From: Nocardiopsis flavescens
GTDB lineage: Bacteria > Actinomycetota > Actinomycetes > Streptosporangiales > Streptosporangiaceae
Direction: 5' to 3'
Assembly (NCBI RefSeq): GCF_900141985.1
Contig: NZ_FQZK01000001.1
Location: 372,001-436,000 of the forward strand
DNA: 64,000 nucleotides
Under the pieces are notes generated by a model that worked only from the letters and a program-made list of their open reading frames with translations, was not told where the DNA came from and did not search any database. Both the position numbers and the translations under genes were made by a program. Of the stretch, positions 51,507 to 59,736 are shown in pieces (the first letter of the stretch is position 1; every line of letters starts with the position of its first letter).

Positions 51507-52475
51507 ATGGACCTTCTTCCCGTACTCCTGTTGACCGTTCTGATCGTCGGCTACTTCGTCCTCGCCGGCTGCGACATCGGGCTGGGCATGGCCGCGCCCC
51601 GGCTCGCCCGCACCCCCGCGGAGCGGCGCCGGCTGGTGTCGGCGATCGCCCCCTACTTCCTGGGCACCGAGGTGTGGCTGGTGGCCGCGATCGGCGTCGT
51701 CGCCGGGCTCTTCCCCGCACTCAAGGGCGTCCTGTTCGGCGGCGGCGGCATGTGGGCCGTGTTCACCGTCCTGGCGTTCGGGTGGATCATGCGCGACGCG
51801 GGCCTGTGGGCGCGCGCCCGGGTCGACACCGACCGCTGGCGCTCGGCCTGCGACGCCGCCCTGGTGGGCGGCAGCTGGACGCTGGCGGTGTGCTGGGGCC
51901 TGGCGGTGGGCGGCCTGCTCTCCGGCGGGCGCCCCCTGACGCCCTTCGCGCTCGCCTGCGCCGCCGCGGTGGTCGCCCTGTTCCTGCTGCGGGGGGCGGC
52001 CTTCGGCGCCGAGCGCCTGGTCCCGGCCGGCCCCTCGGCATCGGCGGCCGGCGCCGACGAGGCCGCGCGGCTCACCCGGCTGCTGGCGCGGACCGCCCTG
52101 GGCGCCGGCCTCCTGGCCGCCGTGCTCGCCGCGGTGCCCTTCACCGGCGCCGACCTGGGGCGGCCCTGGTTCGCGCTGGCCGCCGCGGCGGCGGTCCTGG
52201 CCGCGGTGGGCGCGACCAGCGGGGTGTCGGGCCCCCACCTGTCCCGGCACACCTCCGCCCTGGCCCTGGGCGCGGTGCCCGTGCTGGTGGGCACCGCCCT
52301 GGTCCTGCCCCTGGACCCGGCCCCGCCGGGGACGCTCGTCCTGGTCGGGGCGGCCGTCGTCCCGCTCCTGCCGCTGATGGTGGTGGGCCAGGTGGCGCTC
52401 TACCGCATGCTGCGCCGCCCCGCACCCGACCACGGGTTCTTCGTCACCCCGCCGCCGGTCCCGGCCGGGCGCTGA
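51507..52475 (+). CDS. cydB: CydB-like cytochrome bd oxidase subunit II
   Basis: 322 residues with about eight transmembrane helices. The opening MDLLPVLLLTVLIVGYFVLAGCDIGLGM matches the start of CydB, whose usual motif is GFDLGVG. GTEVWLVAAIGVVAGLFPA is the conserved second block. It is shorter than typical CydB (about 330-380). It pairs with the preceding subunit I gene as one transcript, ended by a 17-bp-stem terminator. Confidence 0.85.
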   Translation: MDLLPVLLLTVLIVGYFVLAGCDIGLGMAAPRLARTPAERRRLVSAIAPYFLGTEVWLVAAIGVVAGLFPALKGVLFGGGGMWAVFTVLAFGWIMRDAGLWARARVDTDRWRSACDAALVGGSWTLAVCWGLAVGGLLSGGRPLTPFALACAAAVVALFLLRGAAFGAERLVPAGPSASAAGADEAARLTRLLARTALGAGLLAAVLAAVPFTGADLGRPWFALAAAAAVLAAVGATSGVSGPHLSRHTSALALGAVPVLVGTALVLPLDPAPPGTLVLVGAAVVPLLPLMVVGQVALYRMLRRPAPDHGFFVTPPPVPAGR

Positions 52476-52480
52476 ACCGC

Positions 52481-52518
52481 GAGGGGGCGGCGGCCGGTCG
52501 TCCGGCCGCCGCCCCCTC
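52481..52518 (+). terminator. Terminator of cydAB, 17-bp stem
   Basis: Bases 52481-52497 pair perfectly with 52502-52518 around a TCGT loop, five bases after the cydB stop. Confidence 0.75.
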
Positions 52519-52773
52519 CCCTGCGGGGCACCCGGGCACCCGGTCCCCGCCACTCCCGGAGGGCTTGCCCGCCACCACTCACCTGCGGGCCGCCGTCAGG
52601 AGGGTCCGCCCCTCCCCGGCGGTTTCCCGCCACCCGCGCGTGTGCGGGACGCCCGATCACGCGTTCCGGGCGCTCTCGGGCGGTCACGCCGCCCCCGCGC
52701 GCGGGGGACGCCCGGCCGGGCCTTCCCACCCCTCCCGGACGATCCCCCACCGGCTCCCGCGTGCGGGGCGTCC
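52519..52773. repeat. Tandem array of a degenerate 60-bp repeat
   Basis: TGCGGG-type unit starts occur near 52522, 52583, 52643, 52700 and 52762, a period of 58-61 bp. Each unit continues with CNCCCGG, then a CTCCCGGNGG-like block and a TTCCCGCCAC-like block. About 4.3 units fill the whole space between the cydB terminator and the response-regulator stop codon. No gene is present. Confidence 0.65.
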
Positions 52774-53439
52774 TCAGGAGAGCCAGCCGGGCCGCACCAC
52801 GCCGCTCTCGTAGGCGATGACCACCAGCTGCGCCCGGTCGCGGGCCCCCAGCTTGGCCAGCACCCGGCTGACGTGCGTCTTGGCGGTGGCCGTGGAGACG
52901 ACCAGCCTGCGGGCCAGCTCGTCGTTGCTCAGGCCCTCCGCGATCCCCGCCAGCACCTCGCGCTCGCGCTCGGTCAGGCTGTTGAGCCGCGTGGCGGGCG
53001 GCGGCTCCTTGATCCGGTCGACGAACTCGGCGATCAGGCGCCGGGTGACCCCCGGCGACAGCAGGGAGTCCCCGCGCGCGGCCACCCGCACGCAGTGGAT
53101 CAGCTCCATGGGCTCGGTGTCCTTGACCAGGAACCCGCTGGCCCCCGAGCGCAGCGCCGAGTACACGTACTCGTCCAGGTCGAACGTCGTGAGGATGACG
53201 ATGCGCACCCCCTCCGACCGGGGGTCCGCCACGATCCGGCGGGTCGCCTCCAGCCCGTCGACCCCGGGCATCCGGATGTCCATCAGGACCACGTCGGGCC
53301 GCTCCCGGAGGGCGATCTCCACCGCCTCCAGCCCGTCACCCGCCTCGGCGATGACGGAGATGTCGTCCTCGCCGTCGAGTATGGACCGAAAGCCCGCCCG
53401 GACCAGGGTCTGGTCGTCGGCGATCAGAACGTTGACCAC
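52774..53439 (-). CDS. NarL/LuxR-type response regulator
   Basis: 221 residues from GTG 53439 (GGAAGG upstream). The receiver domain has the acidic pair in [13 protein letters not shown], the phosphoacceptor Asp in [13 protein letters not shown], Thr in VILTTFD and Lys in FLVKD. The LuxR helix-turn-helix is [25 protein letters not shown], then [13 protein letters not shown]. It is the cognate partner of the kinase encoded 72 bp upstream. The targets are unknown. Confidence 0.92.
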   Translation of the reverse strand: MVNVLIADDQTLVRAGFRSILDGEDDISVIAEAGDGLEAVEIALRERPDVVLMDIRMPGVDGLEATRRIVADPRSEGVRIVILTTFDLDEYVYSALRSGASGFLVKDTEPMELIHCVRVAARGDSLLSPGVTRRLIAEFVDRIKEPPPATRLNSLTEREREVLAGIAEGLSNDELARRLVVSTATAKTHVSRVLAKLGARDRAQLVVIAYESGVVRPGWLS

Positions 53440-53511
53440 ATCTCGCCTTCCCTCGCGCACAGCGCTGGTTCGCATCGAAAACACCCCACCCGGCCGGAGG
53501 AACCCCCACCG

Positions 53512-54720
53512 TCATTCCACGGGGAACCGGGCGTACACCTGGAAACCGCCCTCGGGACGGAAATCCGCCGAGAATTCACCGCCCAGCGCGAGGATCCGCT
53601 CGCGCATGCCCCGCAGCCCGTTGCCGGGCGTGCGCCCGCCCGGGGCGCCCCCGGACCCGTTGTCGGTGACGCGCACCGAGAAGGAGCCCGGCCCGTGCGC
53701 GACGGCCACCTCGACGCGGTCGGCCGCGGAGTGGCGGCGCACGTTGGTCAGCGCCTCCTGGACGATGCGGTAGGCCGCCGCCCCGACGGGGGCCGGCGGC
53801 TCGGGGCCGCCGAGCGCGTCGGCGGGCTCCCCGTCCACGGTGAGCACGGCCTCCAGCCCGTCGTGGCGCGCGCCGCGCACCAGCTCGGGCAGGCGGCCCG
53901 CGCCGGGCACCGGGGCCCGCTCCCCGTCCTGCTCGTCCACCTGGCGCAGGACGCCCAGGGTCGTGCGCAGCTCGCGCAGCGTGTCCTTGCTGGCGGTCTT
54001 GATCGCCTCCAGCGCCTCGAACGCGCGCTCGGGGTCCCTGCGGTGCACGGCCGAGGAGGCCTGCACGTTGATCAGGGAGATGTTGTGCGCGATGACGTCG
54101 TGCAGCTCGCGGGCGATGTGCAGCCGCTCCTCGGTGGCACGGCGCAGCGCCTCCTCCTCCCGGGTGCGCTCGGCCTCGGCCGCGCGCTGCTCGACCGCCT
54201 GGAGGTAGGCGGCGCGGTTGCGGATCAGCTCCGCGGCGGCGACGATGACCGCCATCCACGCCAGGATGGCCGCGGCCCGCCACGGGTCGAAGGCGGTGAT
54301 CTCGCCGATGGTGAAGAACCCCAGGGCGATGACCACCGTGGCCACGGGCGCCGCCCGGCGGCCGTTGGCCGCCGACCGCATGACCGCGACGAACAGCATC
54401 AGCCACGCGACCCACGTGTCGTCGGTCCCGGTCACGTAGTACAGGGGCAGGCACAGCCCGACGGTGACGGCGGTGGCCATCGGCCACCTCCCGATCAGCG
54501 CGATCGAGGCCGAGCCCGCCAGCAGGATCAGCAGGCTGTGCGGTTCGGGACTGACCCCGCGGTCGAAGGCGAACACCACCTCCGCGATGACCAGGGCCGC
54601 CGCGGTCACCACCGCGATGGCGGCGTTGGTGACCGTCTCCGCGCGCCCGCCCGGCCCCGGCTCCTCCGGTTCGGGGCGCCGGCCGGCGCTCCCGCTCTCG
54701 CCGGGTTTTCCCGAGGACAC
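53512..54720 (-). CDS. NarL-type sensor histidine kinase
   Basis: 402 residues from GTG 54720. A hydrophobic N-terminal region (about residues 32-165, five or six transmembrane helices) is followed by a coiled coil. HisKA_3 has the phosphorylated His in RELHDVIAHNISL (about residue 207), and the HATPase has DNGSGG and GNGLRGMRERI. No extracytoplasmic sensor domain is visible, so it may sense a membrane signal. The small membrane protein gene ends six bases upstream. Confidence 0.9.
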   Translation of the reverse strand: MSSGKPGESGSAGRRPEPEEPGPGGRAETVTNAAIAVVTAAALVIAEVVFAFDRGVSPEPHSLLILLAGSASIALIGRWPMATAVTVGLCLPLYYVTGTDDTWVAWLMLFVAVMRSAANGRRAAPVATVVIALGFFTIGEITAFDPWRAAAILAWMAVIVAAAELIRNRAAYLQAVEQRAAEAERTREEEALRRATEERLHIARELHDVIAHNISLINVQASSAVHRRDPERAFEALEAIKTASKDTLRELRTTLGVLRQVDEQDGERAPVPGAGRLPELVRGARHDGLEAVLTVDGEPADALGGPEPPAPVGAAAYRIVQEALTNVRRHSAADRVEVAVAHGPGSFSVRVTDNGSGGAPGGRTPGNGLRGMRERILALGGEFSADFRPEGGFQVYARFPVE

Positions 54721-54726
54721 CTGCGG

Positions 54727-54942
54727 CTACCGTCCCTTTCGCGTCACCAGCATGGGGCCGCCGACCAGGCCGATGGCGGCGAAGAGGACGATGACGAACC
54801 GCACCGAGGAGGCCCAGGAGGGCAGTTCGCCGCCGCCCAGCAGCAGGGCGACGCCGATCAGCTCCGACACGATGAAGCCCACCACGATGCCCGCGAGGAG
54901 CCCCAGCACGGAGGCGCCCAGGATCTTCAGCCCGTTGCCCAT
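54727..54942 (-). CDS. Small membrane protein co-encoded with the two-component system
   Basis: 71 residues from ATG 54942. Two transmembrane helices (about residues 6-38 and 45-65) with a short loop GGGELPSWAS and a basic end (RKGR). Family not recognised. It starts the operon that continues into the kinase and regulator genes, so it may be an accessory sensor or a kinase modulator; that is inference. Confidence 0.65.
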   Translation of the reverse strand: MGNGLKILGASVLGLLAGIVVGFIVSELIGVALLLGGGELPSWASSVRFVIVLFAAIGLVGGPMLVTRKGR

Positions 54943-55156
54943 TGTTCTCGTCCCTTTCGGATCAACTTCTATCACGGTGAATCCGCAGCCTAGGGAGTGG
55001 TCGAGCGGCCCGTCGTCCGTCCACGGTGGACACCCGCAGTCACCCTTGAGAGGTACACGGGGTGTCCGGACTGCTCCGACCGGCCTCCGAGCGGGCATCG
55101 ATCGTTCCTTCAGCGGGGGGTGGGACCCTCGGTGCGGTCGACGCTGAGGAGTGGAC

Positions 55157-56044
55157 ATGACGCGCACGGACGCAACGACGAGCACCGCCGCGGGAACCGC
55201 CGGCGCCCCGGTGATCGGGAGGGACCTGCCCCCGCTGGGGCGCGCCTTCCGGATCGTGGCGGGCGTGTGCGGCCTGCTCCTGCTGGGCTTTCGCATCCCC
55301 TGGGACGGGGACCCCGGCGCCCACCTGGGCATGGCGTCGCTGTACCTGGTGCTGATCGCGGCGGCCTACGTCGGCGTGTTCGGGCTGGCCCGGGGCCCGC
55401 TCTCGCGGGGGCTGGGCCCGTGGATACCGGCCGGGGTGCTCCAGGCGCCGGTGCTGATCTACCCCTTCGGGCTGGGCTCGGGCCCCCTGCACGACGCCCT
55501 GGCCGCGTACACGGCCGGGTCGCTGCTGCTGAACGCGGCCATCGGGTACGCCGGCCTGGAGGTGGCGGCCCTGCCGAGCCTGGTGTGGCGGCGCCGGTAC
55601 GCGATCTACTCCCCCTTCAACGCGGTGGACCTGGCCGAGACGGCGCTGGCCCGCCGGACCGGGGACCGGGACGGCGCCCTGCGGTGGGCCCGGGTCCCGG
55701 CGGCCCTGGCCACCGCGTTCGTGTTCGTCGCCTTCTGGCTGGTGGACTACGTGGCGTTCATGCCCTTCCTGCCCGAGGGCGCGGGCGAGGCGATGCGCCT
55801 GCCCGGCGCCCTGGCGTGGGTCCTGCTGGCGCCGGCCGCCCTGCTGGCCTGGGAGGCGCGCCGCCGGCGCGACCGCCTCACCGGGGCCGCGGCCCTGGTG
55901 CTGGCCCTGCTGACCCCCATGTTCGTGGTCGACATGGTCCCCGAGGTGCTGTGGATGGCCGTGATCGGCGGCGGCCTGGTGGCCGCGGTCGCCGCCGCCG
56001 TGCGGTGGGCCGCCGGGACCCGGCGCGCGCGCCGGGCCCCGTGA
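55157..56044 (+). CDS. Polytopic membrane protein of unknown function
   Basis: 295 residues from ATG 55157; GAGGAG (55146-55151) lies upstream at a better distance for this ATG than for GTG 55151. Seven or eight hydrophobic segments, no signal peptide. The loop SLVWRRRYAIYSPFNAVDLAETALARRTGDR is the most polar part. No family recognised. It ends four bases from the convergent quinone oxidoreductase gene. Confidence 0.65.
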   Translation: MTRTDATTSTAAGTAGAPVIGRDLPPLGRAFRIVAGVCGLLLLGFRIPWDGDPGAHLGMASLYLVLIAAAYVGVFGLARGPLSRGLGPWIPAGVLQAPVLIYPFGLGSGPLHDALAAYTAGSLLLNAAIGYAGLEVAALPSLVWRRRYAIYSPFNAVDLAETALARRTGDRDGALRWARVPAALATAFVFVAFWLVDYVAFMPFLPEGAGEAMRLPGALAWVLLAPAALLAWEARRRRDRLTGAAALVLALLTPMFVVDMVPEVLWMAVIGGGLVAAVAAAVRWAAGTRRARRAP

Positions 56045-56048
56045 GGGC

Positions 56049-56954
56049 TCACACCAGCAGCGCGATCTTGCCGCGGGTGCGCCGGGTCTCGGAGAGCCGG
56101 TGCGCCCGCGCCGCCTCGTGCAGGGGCAGGGCGTGCGACACGTGCACCCGCAGCTCCCCCGCGGCGTACAGGTCCACGATCGCGCCCAGGCGGTCGGCGC
56201 CGGGCCGGGAGCGCAGGCCCAGCGCACCGGCCCGCTCCGCGGCGGCGTGGTCGACCAGGGTCCCCACCCGGGCGGGGTCGCCGACCAGCGCGACCGACAG
56301 GCGCAGGGTGTCGCCGCCGACCATGTCCAGGGCGGCGTCCACCCCCTCCGGGGCCAGCGCCCGCACCCGCCCGGCCAGGCCCTCGCCGTGCCGGACGGGG
56401 ACGGCGCCCAGCGAGGCGACGTGCTCCTCGTTGCCGGGCCCGCAGGTGCCCAGGACGCGGGCGCCCAGCACCCGGGCCAGCTGCACGGCGAAGGTGCCCA
56501 CTCCCCCGGCGGCGGCGTGGACGAGCAGGGTCTCGCCCGGCCCCACCCGCAGGTCCTCCAGGGCGGTGTGCGCGGTCTGCGCGGAGGAGGCCAGGACCCC
56601 GGCCTCCTCCCAGGGCATGCCCGCGGGCCGGGCGGCGCAGTGGTCGGCGCCGACCACCACGTACTCGGCGTAGCAGGAGGTCCAGGCCCAGCCCAGGACG
56701 GCGTCCCCGACCGCCGGGGAGGCGACCCCCGCGCCCAGGCGGTCGACGGTGCCGGCGAAGTCGTTGCCCGGGACGCGGGGCAGGGGCGCGGGCGGCCCGA
56801 TGGGGGCGCCCCGGCGCAGGGCGGTGTCGACCGGCTGGACCCCGGCCGCCCGCACCCGGACCCGGACCTGCCCGGGTCCGGGCTCGGGGTCGGGCAGGTC
56901 GACGGACTCCAGGACCTCGGGGGGACCGGTGCGGGGGAAGGCGACGGCTCTCAC
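56049..56954 (-). CDS. NADP-dependent quinone oxidoreductase (MDR family, zinc-free)
   Basis: 301 residues. GroES-like N-terminal domain (VRVRVRAAGVQPVDTALRRG) and nucleotide-binding motif VHAAAGGVGTFAVQLARVLGA. The structural and catalytic zinc Cys sets are missing, as in QOR-type reductases. It would reduce quinones or enones with NADPH. It lies 55 bp after the multicopper oxidase gene on the same strand, so the two may act on the same phenol/quinone compound. Confidence 0.85.
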   Translation of the reverse strand: MRAVAFPRTGPPEVLESVDLPDPEPGPGQVRVRVRAAGVQPVDTALRRGAPIGPPAPLPRVPGNDFAGTVDRLGAGVASPAVGDAVLGWAWTSCYAEYVVVGADHCAARPAGMPWEEAGVLASSAQTAHTALEDLRVGPGETLLVHAAAGGVGTFAVQLARVLGARVLGTCGPGNEEHVASLGAVPVRHGEGLAGRVRALAPEGVDAALDMVGGDTLRLSVALVGDPARVGTLVDHAAAERAGALGLRSRPGADRLGAIVDLYAAGELRVHVSHALPLHEAARAHRLSETRRTRGKIALLV

Positions 56955-57009
56955 GGGGGCGTCCTCGCTTCTGTGGTGGTGGCGCGCCGGCCGGGCGGCC
57001 GGGCGCGGG

Positions 57010-58596
57010 TCAGACCACCCGGAAGTTCGCCATCATCATCATGTCCTCGTGTTCGAGGTTGTGGCAGTGATAGACGTACTTGCCGGGCTCTCCGCTGAAG
57101 GTCGCGATGATCTCGGCCTCCTCCTCCGACCCCAGGTCGACGGTGTCCTTCCAGCCCGCGTCGTAGGGGCCGGGGTCGCCGCCGTTGCGGGACAGCACCT
57201 GGAAGCGGACCAGGTGGAGGTGGACCGGGTGGTGGACGTTGGTGGTGACGCGCCAGATCTCGGTGGAGCCCTCGGGCACCTCGATGCCGTCCGACTCGGG
57301 GTCGAACACCTCCCCGTTGATGGTCCACATGTTGGGGCCGGCGCCGTGGGGGTTGCGGGCCTCCCGGGCGAAGCGGACGCGCTGGGTCCGCCCGGCCTCG
57401 CCGCGGGTGAGCGGCCGGAAGTCGGACAGGGTCGGCGGGATCTCCGAGTCGTCCTCGGCGGGCCCGGTGACGCGGAAGCGCATCACCTCGGCGGTGCCGC
57501 CCTCGCCGAACCGGTTGGCCAGGACGACCTCGTCGCCGGCGCCGTAGCCGGAGAAGTCGACGACGACGTCGAAGCGCTCGGCCGGGGCGATCTCGATGTG
57601 CTCGTGGCCCAGCGGCGCCCCCAGCAGACCGCCGTCGCTGCCCACCTGGGTGAAGGCGTCCCCCCGGGCGGGCGGCGGGTCCAGCGCCAGGTCGTAGCGG
57701 CGGGCGTTGGAGGCGTTGAGCAGGCGCAGGCGGTACCGGACGGCGGCGACCTCCATGTAGGGCCAGGGCGCGCCGTTGACCAGGATCGCGTCGCCCAGCA
57801 CCCCGGACATGTACCGGTTCTCGACCCCGGGCTCCCCGGCCAGGTCGGAGGACAGGGCCGGGTAGAGGAGTTCGCCGTTCTCCCCGAAGGCGCGGTCGCA
57901 GATCATCAGCGGGACGTCGCGCTCGCCCCGGGGCAGCGGCAGGGCCTCCTCCTCGTCGTCGTGGACGATGTGGAAGCCGGCCAGGCCGCGGTAGACCTGC
58001 GGCCCGGTGAAGTCCATGCGGTGGTCGTGGTACCACAGGGTCGCCGCGGGCTGGTCCATCGGGTACTCGTAGACGCGCGACCCCTCGCTGACGTCGCCCC
58101 CGGGGAGCCCGCCGTCCCAGCCCGCCGCGGGCAGCACCAGGTCGGTGGGGTACCCGTCGTGCTGGGGCGCGGTCTTGGCGCCGTGCAGGTGCACCGCGAC
58201 GGGGACGGGCAGCTCGTTGCGGTGCTCGACGACGGTCCGGCGGCCGGTGCGCGAGACGATGGTCGGCCCCGGGAAGACGCCCTCGTACCCCCACACGTCG
58301 CTGGTCAGGCCGGGGAGGATCTCCATCTTCCCGGGCCGCTGGGTGATGACGTAGTAGTCCTCGCCGCCGTCGGTGGACCGCGGCTCCAGCACCGGCGGCA
58401 CCGGGAGCGGGACCGTGCCGGGCTCGGGCAGCTCGGCCGTGCTGGTCAGCAGGCGGCCGGTGCTCCCCTCGGTCTGGTTGTCGCCGCCGTCGCCGCCTCC
58501 CCCGTTCCCGGAGCAGGAGGACGCCGCGCCCGCCAGGAGCGGGGCGGCCACCGCCCCGGCCGCCAGTCGCAGGGTGTCGCGTCGGGTGATGCCCAT
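57010..58596 (-). CDS. Tat-exported multicopper oxidase (CotA/bilirubin oxidase type)
   Basis: 528 residues from ATG 58596 (GAGGAAG five bases upstream). The N-terminus has a Tat signal (TRRDTLRLAAG) and a possible lipobox ending in SSC (about residue 30). Three cupredoxin domains carry the copper motifs HLHGAK, LWYHDHRMDF, HPVHLHLVRF and HCHNLEHEDMMMM. The last contains the type 1/type 3 HCH core, and a Met-rich tail follows. It should oxidise phenols, or Cu(I), outside the membrane. Beside aromatic-polyketide genes, oxidation or coupling of the product is plausible; copper homeostasis is the alternative. Confidence 0.9.
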   Translation of the reverse strand: MGITRRDTLRLAAGAVAAPLLAGAASSCSGNGGGGDGGDNQTEGSTGRLLTSTAELPEPGTVPLPVPPVLEPRSTDGGEDYYVITQRPGKMEILPGLTSDVWGYEGVFPGPTIVSRTGRRTVVEHRNELPVPVAVHLHGAKTAPQHDGYPTDLVLPAAGWDGGLPGGDVSEGSRVYEYPMDQPAATLWYHDHRMDFTGPQVYRGLAGFHIVHDDEEEALPLPRGERDVPLMICDRAFGENGELLYPALSSDLAGEPGVENRYMSGVLGDAILVNGAPWPYMEVAAVRYRLRLLNASNARRYDLALDPPPARGDAFTQVGSDGGLLGAPLGHEHIEIAPAERFDVVVDFSGYGAGDEVVLANRFGEGGTAEVMRFRVTGPAEDDSEIPPTLSDFRPLTRGEAGRTQRVRFAREARNPHGAGPNMWTINGEVFDPESDGIEVPEGSTEIWRVTTNVHHPVHLHLVRFQVLSRNGGDPGPYDAGWKDTVDLGSEEEAEIIATFSGEPGKYVYHCHNLEHEDMMMMANFRVV

Positions 58597-58698
58597 GCTC
58601 ACTTCCTCGCTGTGTCGGGTCGCGCGGCCGGGGGTGGGCGGCGCGCTTACGGGTGAGGGTAGGGAGGCGGCACCGCCCGGGGCGTCGCACCCGGGTCG

Positions 58699-59736
58699 TC
58701 AGCGGCCCTGCGACCCCGGGTGTACGGGGGCGGCGCCCACTACATCGGGAGCATGAGGGGCGTGCCCCTCCTCCCGCAGCCGCAGGACGGCGCGGTCGAA
58801 GGCCTCCCGGTCGTCGCCGGGCCCCCGGCGGCGGGCGGGGAGCAGCGGCAGGACGGCGGCGCGCCCCGCGAGCACCGCCGGGTGGCGGCGGGCGAGGGTG
58901 CTCAGCCCCTGCCCCGGACCGGCCTCCACCAGGAGGGCGTCCCGGTCGGCGAGAAGGCGGTCCAGGGCGGGCCAGAACAGCACCGGCTCGGCGGGCTGGG
59001 CGGCCCAGAACCGGGGGTCGCGGGCGTGGCCGGCGGTCAGGGGCGCGCCCAGGCGCGCGGAGTAGACGGGGATGCGCGGGGCCCGCAGGGGCACGCCCTC
59101 CCACGCGCGGTGGGCCTCGGCGACGAAGGGCGCCATGACGGGGCTGTGGAAGGCCTGGCGGGAGCGGGCCTCCCGGCAGGTGATCCCGGCGCCGGCCAGG
59201 TCGGCCCGCACCCGGGCCAGCTCCGCGGCGGGCCCGGCCAGCAGTGTCTGGCGGGGGGCGTTGACCGCCCCCACGACGACCTCGCCGCGCAGGTAGGGCT
59301 CCAGTTCGGCGGCCGAGGCCGCCACGGCGAGCATCGACCCGGCGGGGCTGGCCGCCAGGGTGTCCATCCGGTCGAGCATGAGCTCCACGCCGTCGGCGAG
59401 GTCGAGGACCCCGGCCAGGGTGGCGGCGACCATCTCGCCCACGCTGTGCCCGATGAGGGCGCCGGGGCGCACGCCCAGCTCCAGCAGGGAGCGGCCCAGG
59501 GCGCAGCCCACCGCGTAGAGCAGGGGCTGGGCCCGGGTGACGTCGTCGAAGCGGGCGTCGGCGGCGCCGCCGCGGCCCAGCCAGTCCGAGCGCAGTTCCC
59601 TGCCCCGGGGGCCCAGGCGCGCGAACACCTCGTCCATGGTCGCGGTGAAGGCCGCGTCGCGGCCGTAGAGCCCGGCGGCCATGGCCACGTGCTGGGCCCC
59701 CTGGCCGGGGAACATCAGGGCAACGGACCGGGTCAT
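58699..59736 (-). CDS. Discrete acyltransferase (malonyl-type AT)
   Basis: 345 residues. ATG overlaps the MFS stop codon (ATGA). MFPGQGAQHVAMA and the nucleophile loop LIGHSVGEMVAATL are intact. The specificity region reads RQAFHSPVM, close to the AFH motif of malonyl-CoA ATs. It is longer than FabD and resembles the AT components of type II pathways with non-acetate starters (ZhuC/AknF/DpsD type), which remove or exchange starter acyl groups. It could also charge the loading ACP of the type I PKS, whose own AT is dead. Both roles are inference. Confidence 0.85.
   Translation of the reverse strand: MTRSVALMFPGQGAQHVAMAAGLYGRDAAFTATMDEVFARLGPRGRELRSDWLGRGGAADARFDDVTRAQPLLYAVGCALGRSLLELGVRPGALIGHSVGEMVAATLAGVLDLADGVELMLDRMDTLAASPAGSMLAVAASAAELEPYLRGEVVVGAVNAPRQTLLAGPAAELARVRADLAGAGITCREARSRQAFHSPVMAPFVAEAHRAWEGVPLRAPRIPVYSARLGAPLTAGHARDPRFWAAQPAEPVLFWPALDRLLADRDALLVEAGPGQGLSTLARRHPAVLAGRAAVLPLLPARRRGPGDDREAFDRAVLRLREEGHAPHAPDVVGAAPVHPGSQGR

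Noticed and set aside
52519..52773. CRISPR-like periodic repeat
   Set aside because: Units are degenerate along their whole length, with no constant repeat and unique spacers, and no cas genes are present. It is a decayed tandem repeat.
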